Shown here piece after piece: positions 19,348 through 28,991 of a DNA stretch of 64,000 nt. How positions within the stretch are numbered: position 1 is the first letter of the stretch; every line of letters begins with the position of its first letter. Under the pieces are notes generated by a model. It worked only from the letters and a program-made list of their open reading frames with translations, did no database searches and was not told the DNA's origin. The DNA lies in contig OZ231126.1 of assembly GCA_965153355.1 (NCBI GenBank), positions 19,034,001-19,098,000 on the forward strand, written 5' to 3'. A program made the position numbers and the translations under genes. Source of the DNA: Flaccisagitta enflata. Taxonomy: Eukaryota > Chaetognatha > Sagittoidea > Aphragmophora.

Positions 19348-21536
19348 ATGAAACCCATTCTGATACTCATCTCGTCGTTGACATGTTTGGTAGTCGGCGC
19401 CGTCTCAAATTGGGGTAAATTCAAACTCACGTTTGGAGCACATTGACTTTTTACATCAATTCAAAGCGCTTCCTTAATAGATATTTATTCAACATCAAAG
19501 ATATAACTTTCGATTGCTTTTGATGTTTTATAGACGACTACACTCAAGCATCGGATGGCAACTTCTATCGTTCTCTTGAGATAAAAACAAATTGGACTGA
19601 GGCGAGAGAAAAGTGCCGCAACGATTGGAAAGGAGCAAGACTCGCTATCCTCAACAATCATCAATCATACAATGCTGTACGAGAATTATATCATTCTACT
19701 CATAGATGGTAAACGATTTTTGCATAAAATTGTGTCTTCAGAGATTCTTGAAAATCCCAAATTCCGCATGTTCTTTCATTGCAAAATGGCAAATGCCTAA
19801 TCGACAATGACAAAGAAATAGATGATAGAATGTTTAAATATATAATATAATACTATAAACAAAACGATGCCAAGTAAGCCATTCGGATCATCAAATATTT
19901 AAATGACCATCCAACCAACCTACAGTGGGACATACACAACCGATTAGAGAGGTGATTTGGCTCACCTGAAAGAAAATATAACTCAAGAGATGACTGATAA
20001 ATTTTCTTTGATCTTTCTGCATTATAGGTTTTGGCTTGGAGCATCGGACAGTGACTCTGAAGATGAATGGTATTGGATAAATGAAGATGATGAAAAGGAA
20101 AATGTTTCTTTCAAAGCATGGCTGCCTGATGAGCCCAACGGAAAGACGAACGAAAATTGTTTAATGATGACAAAATCAGGAGATTGGATTGATTTAACAT
20201 GCAAACATGACGGAGTACCCTTGTGTCAAGTCCTGCAGAAACGTGAGTAAGACCCTACACTAATGGGTTGCCTGAATTAGATATCTGTGTTTCTTTTTCA
20301 ATCCCATTTAAAAAAAAAGTGCAATGCATGATTGAGTTTTTTTAAAACGACAAAAAATTTTCAAACCAAAATGAAGAGAAACAAGGCCAAAAAGGCCGAT
20401 AAGGTGCGACGTGTGGATAGTCGAACGAATGCGTTACCAACAGACAGACAGACCGACCGACAGACGGACAAAGCAAGTTATAGAGGTGCTTTGTCGCACC
20501 TAAAAATCAACGGGGATTGCATTGGCTATGTAGTGTGTTTGCATTTTCGTAAACAAACAGGGATTCAAAATTAATTTTCATCATAAGTATGGCAGATATT
20601 TCTTGCCTTCATGGTTCTCCCGATTTGTGTGGTAACCAGAACAAGGGCCAATAATTTGTTTTTTTATTTATCAGATATGATTGCTATCAAACAAATACCT
20701 CAGCCATGTTAATACGATCTTGGAAATGTTTAATTTGCGTCTTATTTCTTAACCAACTGCCACAGGTCCCTGTGTTCAAGACGGGAATGTCGTTGCTGGT
20801 TTATTCAAGAAAAAAGACGCGAAAGTTGAGCGTCTGGAAGTGCGCGATATTTTGACGTAAGTAATGCAATGTAACTTAGCTTGATTTTTCTCACAACAAA
20901 ACCACACTGTTTTTTTTTCTCAGAATTACTTGGTTTTGAAACGATTGATGATGTATTTGTTTCGCTCATTAAGATATAAGAGTCATTATTCATTACAGTC
21001 AGTGGACAAAACGGTATTTGTAGATATCTCAGCAGTGTGGCATATCTCAACCCCTTGTGATCACTCATTCTGAGATATTTCAACCCGTTGAGATCTCTCA
21101 TTCTGGCACATTTCAATATGTTGAGATCTCTCATGTCCAAGATTTATCTCAGTAGAATGAGACATCTCAACGCGTTGAAACGTGCCAGAATGAGAGATCT
21201 CAACGGGTTGAAATATCCCAGAATGAGTGATCTCAAGAGGTTGAGATATACCAAACTGCTGACATATCTACAAATACCAAAATGTCCATAGACTGCATTA
21301 GACCGTGAATGTATACGAAGTCACGTCCACCACGTCCGTGGACGTGGTAAAATTCGGTCATGAAATCCAGTAGGTCATGAATAACTTTATACTTCCGTAA
21401 CTGTTCCACCTTCAGCGCGGTTTTCGATTATTTTCAATCTGATGGGAACAAACACAACGAGAATTGCAACAATCGCAAATTCAAAGTTAAATCCAAGAAC
21501 GTCAACGCAGTTTTTAAAGCCATGGAGGCCAACTAG
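19348..21536 (+). CDS. CTL4: secreted C-type lectin, EPN type, five exons
   Basis: Predicted 222-aa secreted lectin and the most canonical of the four. Exons: 19348-19414, 19534-19708, 20028-20242, 20766-20856, 21416-21536 (TAG); phases 1, 2, 1, 2. Signal peptide residues 1-22 (MKPILILISSLTCLVVGAVS, then NW). CTLD residues 29-151: DGNFYRSLEIKTNWTEAREK, C, GARLAILNN, WFWLGASDSDSEDEWYWINE, EPN triplet before NENC, WID in the WND position and PLCQ. EPN is the mannose-type calcium/sugar motif in characterised CTLDs, so a mannose-like ligand is plausible. The extension (residues 153-222) has PCVQDGNVVAGLFKKKD and AVFDYFQSDG with NENC, but it is the most diverged of the four. The exon 3 donor (CGTGAGTAAG) is strong. 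Introns 3 and 4 hold an HL copy and a MITE. Confidence 0.92.
20378..20506 (+). mobile_element. HL-family repeat variant, CTL4 intron 3
   Basis: Short variant: AAACAAGGCCAAAAAGGCC head, little interior, a core of ACAGACAGACAGACCGACCG type, GGACAAAGCAAGTTATAGAG, and a variant stem tail GGTGCTTTGTCGCACCTAAA in which both stem halves have changed (GGTGC/GCACC). Confidence 0.75.
20996..21295. mobile_element. MITE with CAGTCAGTGGACAAAA terminus, CTL4 intron 4
   Basis: The left end CAGTCAGTGGACAAAACGGT is followed by ATTTGTAGATAT and CAGCAGTGTGGCATATCTCA. The right end is the complement, with GACATATCTACAAATACC and TCCATAGACTG. The interior has alternating inverted units around GAGATCTCTCATTCTGGCAC. 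It is related to 58072-58300. A TA precedes the left end; the right flank is mutated. Confidence 0.75.
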
Positions 21537-21545
21537 AGGCTATGG

Positions 21546-21760
21546 AAACAAGGCCAACACCTATAAGTCGCGTGCGAGACTTACAGATTGACTTAGAATG
21601 ACTAAGAATGTTTCAGTATACTCTTAAATGATTTTGAAGGACTTAAAGATATGAAATTGATAAAAAAAAAATAAAAGTGTGATGGACCGACAGACCGATG
21701 GACGGACAGACGGACAGACGGACAAAGCAGGGTGTAGAGTCGCGTGCACGCGACTAAAAA
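21546..21760 (+). mobile_element. HL-family repeat with a TGACTTA-rich interior, downstream of CTL4
   Basis: The head AAACAAGGCCAACACCTATA, then AGTCGCGTGCGA, is shared with the giant copy at 61806. The interior consists of a few GACTTA/GACTAAGA units, then a (GACC/GACG/GACA)n core, GACAAAGCAGGGTGTAGAGT and the perfect palindromic tail GTCGCGTGCACGCGAC plus TAAAAA. Confidence 0.85.
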
Positions 21761-22189
21761 AACAGTCCAGTAACCCACAGGGAAAGGCATGATTTAACGG
21801 AATTGGGCAAGCTGGCCCGCGTTACCCACATGGCAGTCGCTCGCCCTCAATCGCAAACCCATCCAACCGACACAATTGAAATACTTACCAAAATTTGAAT
21901 TTACAACCTTTGCAAAATGGATTAAAAGACGATTTTGAAAGGAGTTTATTTTTCTTTTTAATGAAATAAAATTCATGATTGAATATTCACGATCATAGTT
22001 TTTACATTCATAGTACAGTCGAACACCGCTAGAGTGCACCCGCTAGTAAGGCAAGTCCAGTTTTTGTCCACTTGTAACAGGGTAAGGGACTGGGGGTTGG
22101 GGAGGTCAAGCTAAAATTCTTTTATTTGCTTAATTAAATGTATTTGAAACGACCTGAGGATCAGGTTGTCGTATTCTTCAACGTCATCG
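21761..22189. other. Intergenic, nothing recognised
   Basis: Unique-looking sequence between the HL copy and the non-LTR retrotransposon. No gene or repeat identified. Confidence 0.4.
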
Positions 22190-22245
22190 GCCGGTACCCG
22201 TGGATTCGCTGTCGAGGGAACTCACGTCTGCGACGAAGAATTGTA

Positions 22246-22340
22246 ACGTCGTCTTGTCACGTCGTCTCGTCACGTCGTTCTCGTTACTCCGTCTTGTCAC
22301 GTCGTCTTGTCACGTCGACTTGTCACGTCTTCTTGTCAAA
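22246..22340 (+). repeat. Tandem ACGTCGTCTTGTC repeats in the LINE leader
   Basis: About seven imperfect 13-15 bp units (CGTCTTGTCACGT type) precede ORF1. Repeated leaders can act as internal promoters in some LINEs; that role here is inference. Confidence 0.8.
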
Positions 22341-22497
22341 TTCGTCTGGGTGTTGTCGACAACAAATCGACGGGCGCCTTACGCTTCATTTCTTTACCGT
22401 CAAAGACCCTTGACTAACGCTGCATTTTTATGTGTGCGTTTGGGAGTGATAGGGCAATGACGTGCAGCCAAAAACTCAGACTATTTCACGCCTAATC

Positions 22498-23685
22498 ATG
22501 ACTGATACGCTAGTCGTTAACGAAGTTCTTTGTTTCATTCAAAACAAAATCAATACAACGCCGAAAAATGAAATTGTTGACATATGCGCGAAATTTTTTC
22601 ACGTCGACGAAATCACGGCGGCAATCGCGACGCTTGAAACTTCCTTAAAAATTCGTCTTTCAAAAAGGAACAGATCCGACGACTTAAATTTAAAACTGCT
22701 CTCTGATGTTTACAAGCTTTGGTCTCTCGACGCGAACACAACTCAGATACCAAAATTCGTTGCATCTGACCTTTCTCGCATCCCTCAGGACAATCCCAAC
22801 TCGCTTGTGTCAATGGAGCAAGTTCTAGCTTCCATCCACAATATAAAAAACGACATGAAATTTATACAGTCGAAGATGCTCACTCGCGGCGATCTAGACG
22901 CAGCATTTGCAAAAGTGTCGACATTGCCGCCAACAGCATCATCTATATCACCTTTGTTGTTACCACCGACGTCATCATCATCATCTGCTGCTGCTGCTAC
23001 GGCGGCGGCAACTACGGCGGCGACGGCGTCAGCATCCACGACGTCGGCAACAACGACACCATCATCTTCGGCAGCGACTCCATCGACGGCGTCGCTGTTG
23101 GCAAATACAACAACATCGTGGTCTGCTGCTGTTGCATCTACAATGCAGCTGCCCGGATCGCCGCCTCCGATCTTTTCTCAGCCGACTGGGGTAGAAACTG
23201 CATCCGGGGAAGCAGATGTAGATCAGCGCCTCCCTCCAGTCTCTTCTCATCATCCTCCTCCTCCTCCTCAGCTTCCAAACAGGAAACAACGCGTCGCCTT
23301 CAATCAACGGCAACGCGGAAAAATGAAGGCGTCGACGACGACGAAAAATAACGGCAGGTCGTCGACGATCATTGGACAAAACGTCAGCGCCGGCATCATC
23401 TCGTTCAAAGGCGCCGATTTGACGGTCGCCAAATATATCGGTCACGCGGAAATCGGAACTAGGACCGAAGATATACAGAACTTACTAAGCAGTCACAACG
23501 TCGACATTGTCTCGTTGGACAAACTTGTCACGAAACACGATCGTTTCGCGTCATTTAAGCTTGTCATGAAAAAGTCGCAGCTTTCCATCGTTGAGGATCC
23601 GACGATATGGCCGTCGGGGATCTCCGTTGGGCGCTGGTGGGACCCGAAGGCTCCATTGGCTCCTACTGGCGCCGAATCCGAATAG
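22498..23685 (+). CDS. LINE ORF1 protein (395 aa)
   Basis: The frame opens at the ATG at 22498 (an upstream GTG at 22462 is not preferred). The N-terminal 140 residues are ordinary mixed sequence. Residues about 150-230 are Ala/Ser/Thr-rich and are followed by a Pro-rich stretch and a basic segment. The C-terminal 95 residues contain ADLTVAKYIGHAEIGTRTED, SFKLVMKK and WPSGISVGRWWDP, the pattern of the RRM-like C-terminal part of many LINE ORF1 proteins, which bind nucleic acid in the retrotransposition RNP. The frame has no internal stop. Position directly before an endonuclease supports the call. Confidence 0.75.
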   Translation: MTDTLVVNEVLCFIQNKINTTPKNEIVDICAKFFHVDEITAAIATLETSLKIRLSKRNRSDDLNLKLLSDVYKLWSLDANTTQIPKFVASDLSRIPQDNPNSLVSMEQVLASIHNIKNDMKFIQSKMLTRGDLDAAFAKVSTLPPTASSISPLLLPPTSSSSSAAAATAAATTAATASASTTSATTTPSSSAATPSTASLLANTTTSWSAAVASTMQLPGSPPPIFSQPTGVETASGEADVDQRLPPVSSHHPPPPPQLPNRKQRVAFNQRQRGKMKASTTTKNNGRSSTIIGQNVSAGIISFKGADLTVAKYIGHAEIGTRTEDIQNLLSSHNVDIVSLDKLVTKHDRFASFKLVMKKSQLSIVEDPTIWPSGISVGRWWDPKAPLAPTGAESE

Positions 23686-23693
23686 ACTGAAAA

Positions 23694-23987
23694 ATGGCTG
23701 ACGACACTATCGCTCTGCGCATTAGGAGTTACAATATCAATGGATATGAGAATTCGAAGGAATGTCTTTTCCAAGACTGCGAGGATGATTCGTTTGACAT
23801 TCTGGCTGTTCAGGAACATTGGCTGCGTCCTTCGTTTAAAAAAGAAAAAGGGACAAACAAAATCCGATCTCTTCATCAACGCTTCGACGGATATGCGACT
23901 TCCGGCATGAAAAGTCAGGTTGGCAAATCCATTATGAAAGGAAGGCCATTTGGCGGCACCGGATTTATATTCAACAGAAAACTCTAA
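23694..23987 (+). pseudogene. LINE ORF2 fragment: APE-type endonuclease, truncated
   Basis: Ninety-seven codons starting with ATG 8 bp after the ORF1 stop. The start of an apurinic/apyrimidinic-type endonuclease is recognisable: RSYNINGYENSKE, DILAVQEHWL (catalytic Glu region) and GRPFGGTGFIFN. Full ORF2 proteins of this class run to roughly a thousand residues with a reverse transcriptase; here the frame stops after about the first third of the endonuclease. It is most likely a broken copy. Confidence 0.75.
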
Positions 23988-23990
23988 CAT

Positions 23991-24725
23991 AAAAACTTAA
24001 CGCTTTGAGTTGAGAATTTGTTCTTGGCGCCATTTAAAAAAAAACAAACTTGAAGCTCTTTAGTTTGCGCATGGATATCAAGAAGCTGTGACAATTCTGA
24101 GTTGCACCATGAACAAAAACGTTGAGACTAAAATTGCAATTGATAGTAGGAAAAAAAGCCGAAATTTGCACTTTTTTCAATCAGTAATATTTTTCTTCTA
24201 TCCGATGCCATTTCTAAATGAAAAAAGCTACCGAGACCAGCAACGTCGCATTTTGAAGATTTTTTGAAGATCTTTCAAATGGTCATAGATTTTCTATAGT
24301 TCAAGCCTTTGGTTTAGCAGAAATAAGAAAAACAAGTTATTTGGTTTTTTTCTTTGCCATAGTCACTTGTCATTCGGTTTTGAATGGTTGTTTTTCTTTC
24401 ATTGTGAATTATTGATTTATATTTTCCACATGGATAAATCTACAACGAACTCTAGATTTGACGATCCAGTTTTGTCTGCTTTTGATGAAAATCATTGCTT
24501 TTATTGATGTTTTGCTTGTTTATAAATCCTACTTTTATTCCATTTATTCAAACCATTATTCGTTTTCAAGTCAACCTTTCCATTTCCATTTTACATTTGC
24601 CCACAGATGGCGGGCCGCCTTATACCAATAATTTGTAAAATTAGATTTTTGTTTTTGTGTCTGTATGAAATTCATTATTGTTCAAATCTTCCTTATTTTC
24701 AGAAAATTTGCGATAGAATCTACAA
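23991..24725. other. AT-rich DNA after the LINE fragment
   Basis: No gene or repeat family recognised. No continuation of LINE ORF2 was seen in any frame. Confidence 0.4.
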
Positions 24726-24730
24726 AAACG

Positions 24731-24822
24731 ATGGTACTGATACTGATACTGATACTGATACGGATACTGATACTGATACTGATACGGTGATACTGATGCT
24801 GATACTGATACTGCAATTGATG
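24731..24822. repeat. (ACTGAT)n hexanucleotide microsatellite
   Basis: About 14 units of ACTGAT with a few ACGGAT and ATGCTG variants. Confidence 0.95.
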
Positions 24823-25790
24823 ACAATGAACAAAAATGAAACAGCATTCAAGCTAAAAGAAGTTTCTTGCGACGGTATATCAAAGAAACAATGAAATAAA
24901 ATAACCCAGCGGCCAGCGGCCAGCGTTTGATGATTATCACGCTTGCGTGCCACGCATAGCAAAAAATTCGATTTTCTTCTCGTCCCACTAACCCAATAAG
25001 GCTAAAAAATCCATAAGACAACTGTTTTTTTCCTAAAATCCTTCATCTTCCGTTTTTGCTTTGGCTTAAAGTTTACTCAGATTTCCTCAGATTCAGCAAA
25101 ATCCCAGTGGGGTTCTGTTGTATGAACAATTGTTAGTTTTAGAAAACTATGATTGTGTAAAATAAATCAAAATATTATCAGAGCATATGCCATAAGAGCT
25201 TAATAAAAAGCAGGTTAACAATTTTTTCCAAAGAGCAGAAGTTTATAAAAGCTAATTCAGAGAAGATTAAAGATAATTTTTTTATCCCACTGCAATATAC
25301 AAATTAGGCTTTCAAAAACAATTTTCTAAAACGTAGCATTTAATAATTGGAGCAAGAAAAAACGGGTAATAGTCCTAAATCGCCCACTCCACATTAGGTA
25401 AAGAGGATGAAAAGAAATAAGCAACTTTTGCTATGTGAAGCACCCAATTATCACGCCATTCTTATAAAGCACTCGTCTCAGTGTGTGTGCCATTTGCAAG
25501 AAACCATTCGCGAGATACCATTTTGGCCTCGCATCCGTCCATTTCGGCCTCGTATCCATCCATCTTAGCTACATCCATCCATCTTAGCAAAATCCATACA
25601 TCCCGGCCTCATATCCATCCATCTTGGCCTCATGTCTATCCATCTTATCCGTTCATCTCGGGTATATCCGGCCGTCTGGGCCGTATCATTCATCCTTCTC
25701 TCACCTAAAGAGTGAAAGAGAGGAAAAACACTTTCCTCCCGACCGCCATTTATTGTGGTGTTTGTGACACATCAACGAGAAATGATAGCA
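24823..25790. other. Intergenic, with a CATCCATCTTGGCCTC repeat
   Basis: Mostly AT-rich. From about 25520 to 25690 there is a decayed tandem repeat of about 17-21 bp (ATCCATCCATCTTGGCCTCA type). No gene recognised. Confidence 0.45.
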
Positions 25791-25796
25791 GCCCAA

Positions 25797-25915
25797 AGGC
25801 AGTGAATGGTCAGCGGTACCCGTGCCCTGCTTGAGAAGTGTGTGATTTAAGTTGAGGGGGAGCAGGGCAACGGCCCGGAAGGCGACAAAGTCCTGTAGAA
25901 CACATGGGGAATCTG
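25797..25915 (+). repeat. FB module left half
   Basis: AAGGCAGTGAATGGTCAGCG and CGTGCCCTGCTTGAG, then GTTGAGGGGGAGCAGGGCAA, GCGACAAAGTCCTGTAGAAC and ACATGGGGAAT. This is the reverse complement of the arrangement at 1541-1650. Its probable right half lies at 33430-33683, on the far side of the giant palindrome. Confidence 0.65.
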
Positions 25916-26082
25916 ACGATGACGACGTTGAAACGGCGTCGTCGTTGTCGTCATCGTCATCGTCACTGTGGATGCCCGCGACGATGTCTTTACCGAGGAG
26001 ACTCGAGATACGACCTGATTTGATTTGTAGAAAAACAGTAAATAAACAAAGAGAAATTAACAGCCCTATTGGTAGCATAAGA

Positions 26083-27650
26083 CAGCTGGGTAACAATAAA
26101 GTCACTAACTTCAGAACAGGGTGTTCTGAGGTTAACGATTTTACTGATTTCGAAGCTCACTTTTTAAGTAGGTAGTCTTAGGATGTGTTGACATTTTTTT
26201 CTGTTTTCCCGTACTAAAAAATCTTCACTCTTCCTGGTTTTCGTTAGCAAAAATGCTGCAGATGCTAGAAAAACCATGAGCAAAATTTTTTTATCGATTA
26301 CCTCTTCAAAATATGACAAAATCGCGGTGGAAGTGGCTCGGAAAAAATGGAGCCAAAACACTTTTTCATTTTTTTCTCAAAATATGTCGTCTTCAAATTT
26401 CACCATTTTCTCGGCAATGTTGCCCCTGTAGGTGATGTTGATAACAGCAAAAAAAATTGGATACTACTCCTCTCAAAATGGGACTAAATGACGAAAAAAA
26501 GTTTTGAGCGTTAAAGTCATTAATTTCAGCGATTTTACTGATTTCAGTAATTTCACTGATTTTAACAATTTCAGTCCCCTTTTGCGCAATACCATTCTAA
26601 AGGTTCCAAAGTTGCTGATTTTGACGACTCTGTTACATCCTGAAGTCACTGAATTTAGTGACTTGTCCCACTTTTAATCCTCAATTTACAAGATCTACTA
26701 CAAGACTGAATGGTTATATTGGAGATTTCCTAAGGAGTGTTTTTCATATCAAAATCTTAAATAAATTCAATATATTTAAAAAGATATTAAATGAAACAAA
26801 ACGAGATGACATGTCTTTCACGAACAAGGCGACCGGAAGTCTTCCAAGAGAGGACTCTCTACAAGAATCGTAGAGAGAACTGGAAATCTGTGATCGTAAC
26901 CGAGATGAGCAAGGGAATGAACCATCAACACGAGCAAAGAGCTGTAAATTGGAAACAAATGAAGAAAAGATTCGTTAAACCAAAAGGACTATTGACCCAC
27001 TCCTTCTGAAAATGAAATGAATTGAGTAGAATTTATCATTTCAATAGACTGAACAAATTCCTGCTTAGGAAGAAAATCATCTGTTAATCTTTTCACATTT
27101 GTGATCACCTTAAGATTCATCATTGGCGATGAATAAGCGGGTGAGAATGGGTTATGAGATCATTTTGGTAAAATACCTGAGAGGACATAGTTTGCTGAAG
27201 CCTTAAAATATTCTGGAACAAATGAATAGTAATTCTTCCCATGATGCTGCAAAAGATTTTGCATGGCTGCTTCTACCAAAAGTACCTGAAGGGACCTATA
27301 CATCACCGTTGTCCACAGTTGTTTATTTAGCCTTGTTTACTGATAAATTCTGTTTTGTTATGACAGTGAATCACAAGTTTATTTCTGTTTAGTTGTTGCA
27401 AGAGATTAAAGACTCTCTCTCCCATTTTTGGTTTCCAGTTTGAAAATCAGTATAATGTAGTAGACAAGCAAATTTTTCCCCACTTCTGCATGTGTAGAGA
27501 GAAAGGAGAAAGATGTTTTAAAACGGTGATGATTTATTACTACTAGGCAAGCCGTTATTCACATTATTATCCTTTTGATTACCTATTGATAAGTTGCTGC
27601 CTCATCAAACAAACCTACAACCAAAGATTGACAGACAGATAAATCTTAAT
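26083..27650 (+). repeat. Left arm of the 7.3-kb nested palindrome
   Basis: This 1.57-kb arm is matched in reverse complement by 28992-30177 (inner part, pairing with 26431-27650) and 33053-33402 (outer part, pairing with 26083-26430). Anchors: CAGCTGGGTAACA at the outer end, TTTTTTAGTACGGG, GTGATGTTGATAACAGC at the inner/outer joint, AAGTCACTGAATTTAGTGAC, ATTGACAGACAGATAAAT at the inner end. By eye most stretches agree at over 90%. No transposase recognised. Confidence 0.85.
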
Positions 27651-27756
27651 GGTTGTTGTTATTTGCTGGGGAGTTGTTGTCTCATCGTTCTCTTAGGTTA
27701 CTGTAAGTCTTGTAACACATCTTGTAAATTGAGGATTAAAAGTGGGACAAGTCACT

Positions 27757-28339
27757 GTGAGGGAAAATATCTTGTACCAGTCTCTTCCGGCGGCGGCTCC
27801 GTCGCGTCGGCGGCGCCTCGCTCCGTCGTTGCCGGGATCCGCCGGCGTCGCTCTTCGTCGGCGTCGCGCTCTGCGCTCCGTTAGCGTATCGCTCCATCAG
27901 CGTATCACTCCATCAGCGTCTCATACAAAACCCTCTATTCCACGCTGTCTACCCGGTTTATGGAGGCACATCTATACACAAATGGACACGTAGGTTATAT
28001 CTCTCTTTTAACGATGGAATGATGATATTGGCTAACGATAGGAAATTACTAGGGGCACCTGACTTTATACTATCTGGCAGGTGTAAGCAAAGAAACGTGA
28101 GTACAAAGTGGAAACACTGTCTGGAAGAAAGAATGATTGTATAACGATTATTTATGACCACAGATAAAGTCACAGTTTGAGTCACAGCCCTGGCCACAGC
28201 TACTCGGAATCGTCCACAGCTTCTGCCACAGCTTCTTCCACAGTCTTTCCACAGTTCTTCCAACGCGTCGCCGCTACGCTGCCGCCACGCTGTTGCCGCA
28301 CTGCCGCCGCGTCGCCGCTGCGTGAAATGCGTCCTGACA
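27757..28339. mobile_element. GC-rich insert flanked by TCACT in the palindrome loop
   Basis: Sequence at 27715-27756 plus 28340-28383 reconstitutes part of the right arm (compare 29893-29990), so this 583-bp stretch looks inserted at TCACT, which is present on both sides. The insert contains GC-rich (TCCGTCGG/GGCGTCG) repeats and a CCACAGCTTCTTCCACAG array. No coding frame recognised. Confidence 0.5.
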
Positions 28340-28394
28340 TCACTAAATTCAGTGACTTCAGGATGTAACAGAGTCAGCAACTTTGGAACGGAAA

Positions 28395-28556
28395 AAAAAA
28401 TTGAAATGGGAGCGGAAGCGGAAGCTTTAAAGATTTTTGAAATGGAAGCGGAAGCGGAAGCGGAAGCGAAAAAAAATTTTTGAATGGAAGCGGAAGCGGA
28501 AGCGGAAGCAAAAAAAATTTTGAAAATGGAAGCGGAAGCGGAAGCGGTCCAAAAAT
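28395..28556. repeat. (GGAAGC)n blocks in a larger tandem unit
   Basis: Three to four higher-order units of about 40-57 bp, each made of GGAAGC hexamers followed by an A-run and a TTTTTGAAATGG-like spacer. Confidence 0.85.
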
Positions 28557-28991
28557 TTGGCGCTTCCACATCACTATTCAAAAGTATCAAGGTTCTTACC
28601 CTTTTTAATAGGATTATATGTACATAAATTAAACAACACACACCAAATTGTTCAAAAGGAATTTTCAACGAATATCAAAATATCAGTATTCAGTGATGAT
28701 TTTTCAATGCTTCAATGCTTGGTAGACTGGTTTTCAATCACTTCTTGACAAATCTATCATCTTTTTTTTGCACTTGACTTCTTGGCCGAATTTGTTCCCC
28801 AACCTTTGCCTGATAAAAGAATATCGTTATGGATGGGTGGGCACAACAACAACAACAAGAGCAAAAGTCAAGCTGCTCAATTTGATGAAAAACTATGGTT
28901 AAGGCAGTCAACAGAAAACTAAGGACCCGTTTAAAGTTGCTGACCAGTTTCATTATTCTCTTTTGGTTTCATTTGGTATCTTGTGACATTT

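Larger units (their letters stand above)
22190..23990 (+). mobile_element. Non-LTR retrotransposon, 5' portion (5' UTR, ORF1, partial ORF2)
   Basis: The layout is a tandemly repeated GC-rich leader, ORF1 (22498-23685), an 8-bp gap and ORF2 starting with an APE-type endonuclease, as in ORF1/ORF2 LINEs. The element ends within the endonuclease near 23987, and the reverse transcriptase is absent. Codon use is GC-richer than the surroundings. Outer limits are approximate; no target-site duplication or poly-A end was identified. Confidence 0.75.

Noticed and set aside
23062-23445. Antisense frames over LINE ORF1
   Set aside because: They are shadows of the GC-rich repetitive Ala/Ser/Thr segment of ORF1, with no independent support.
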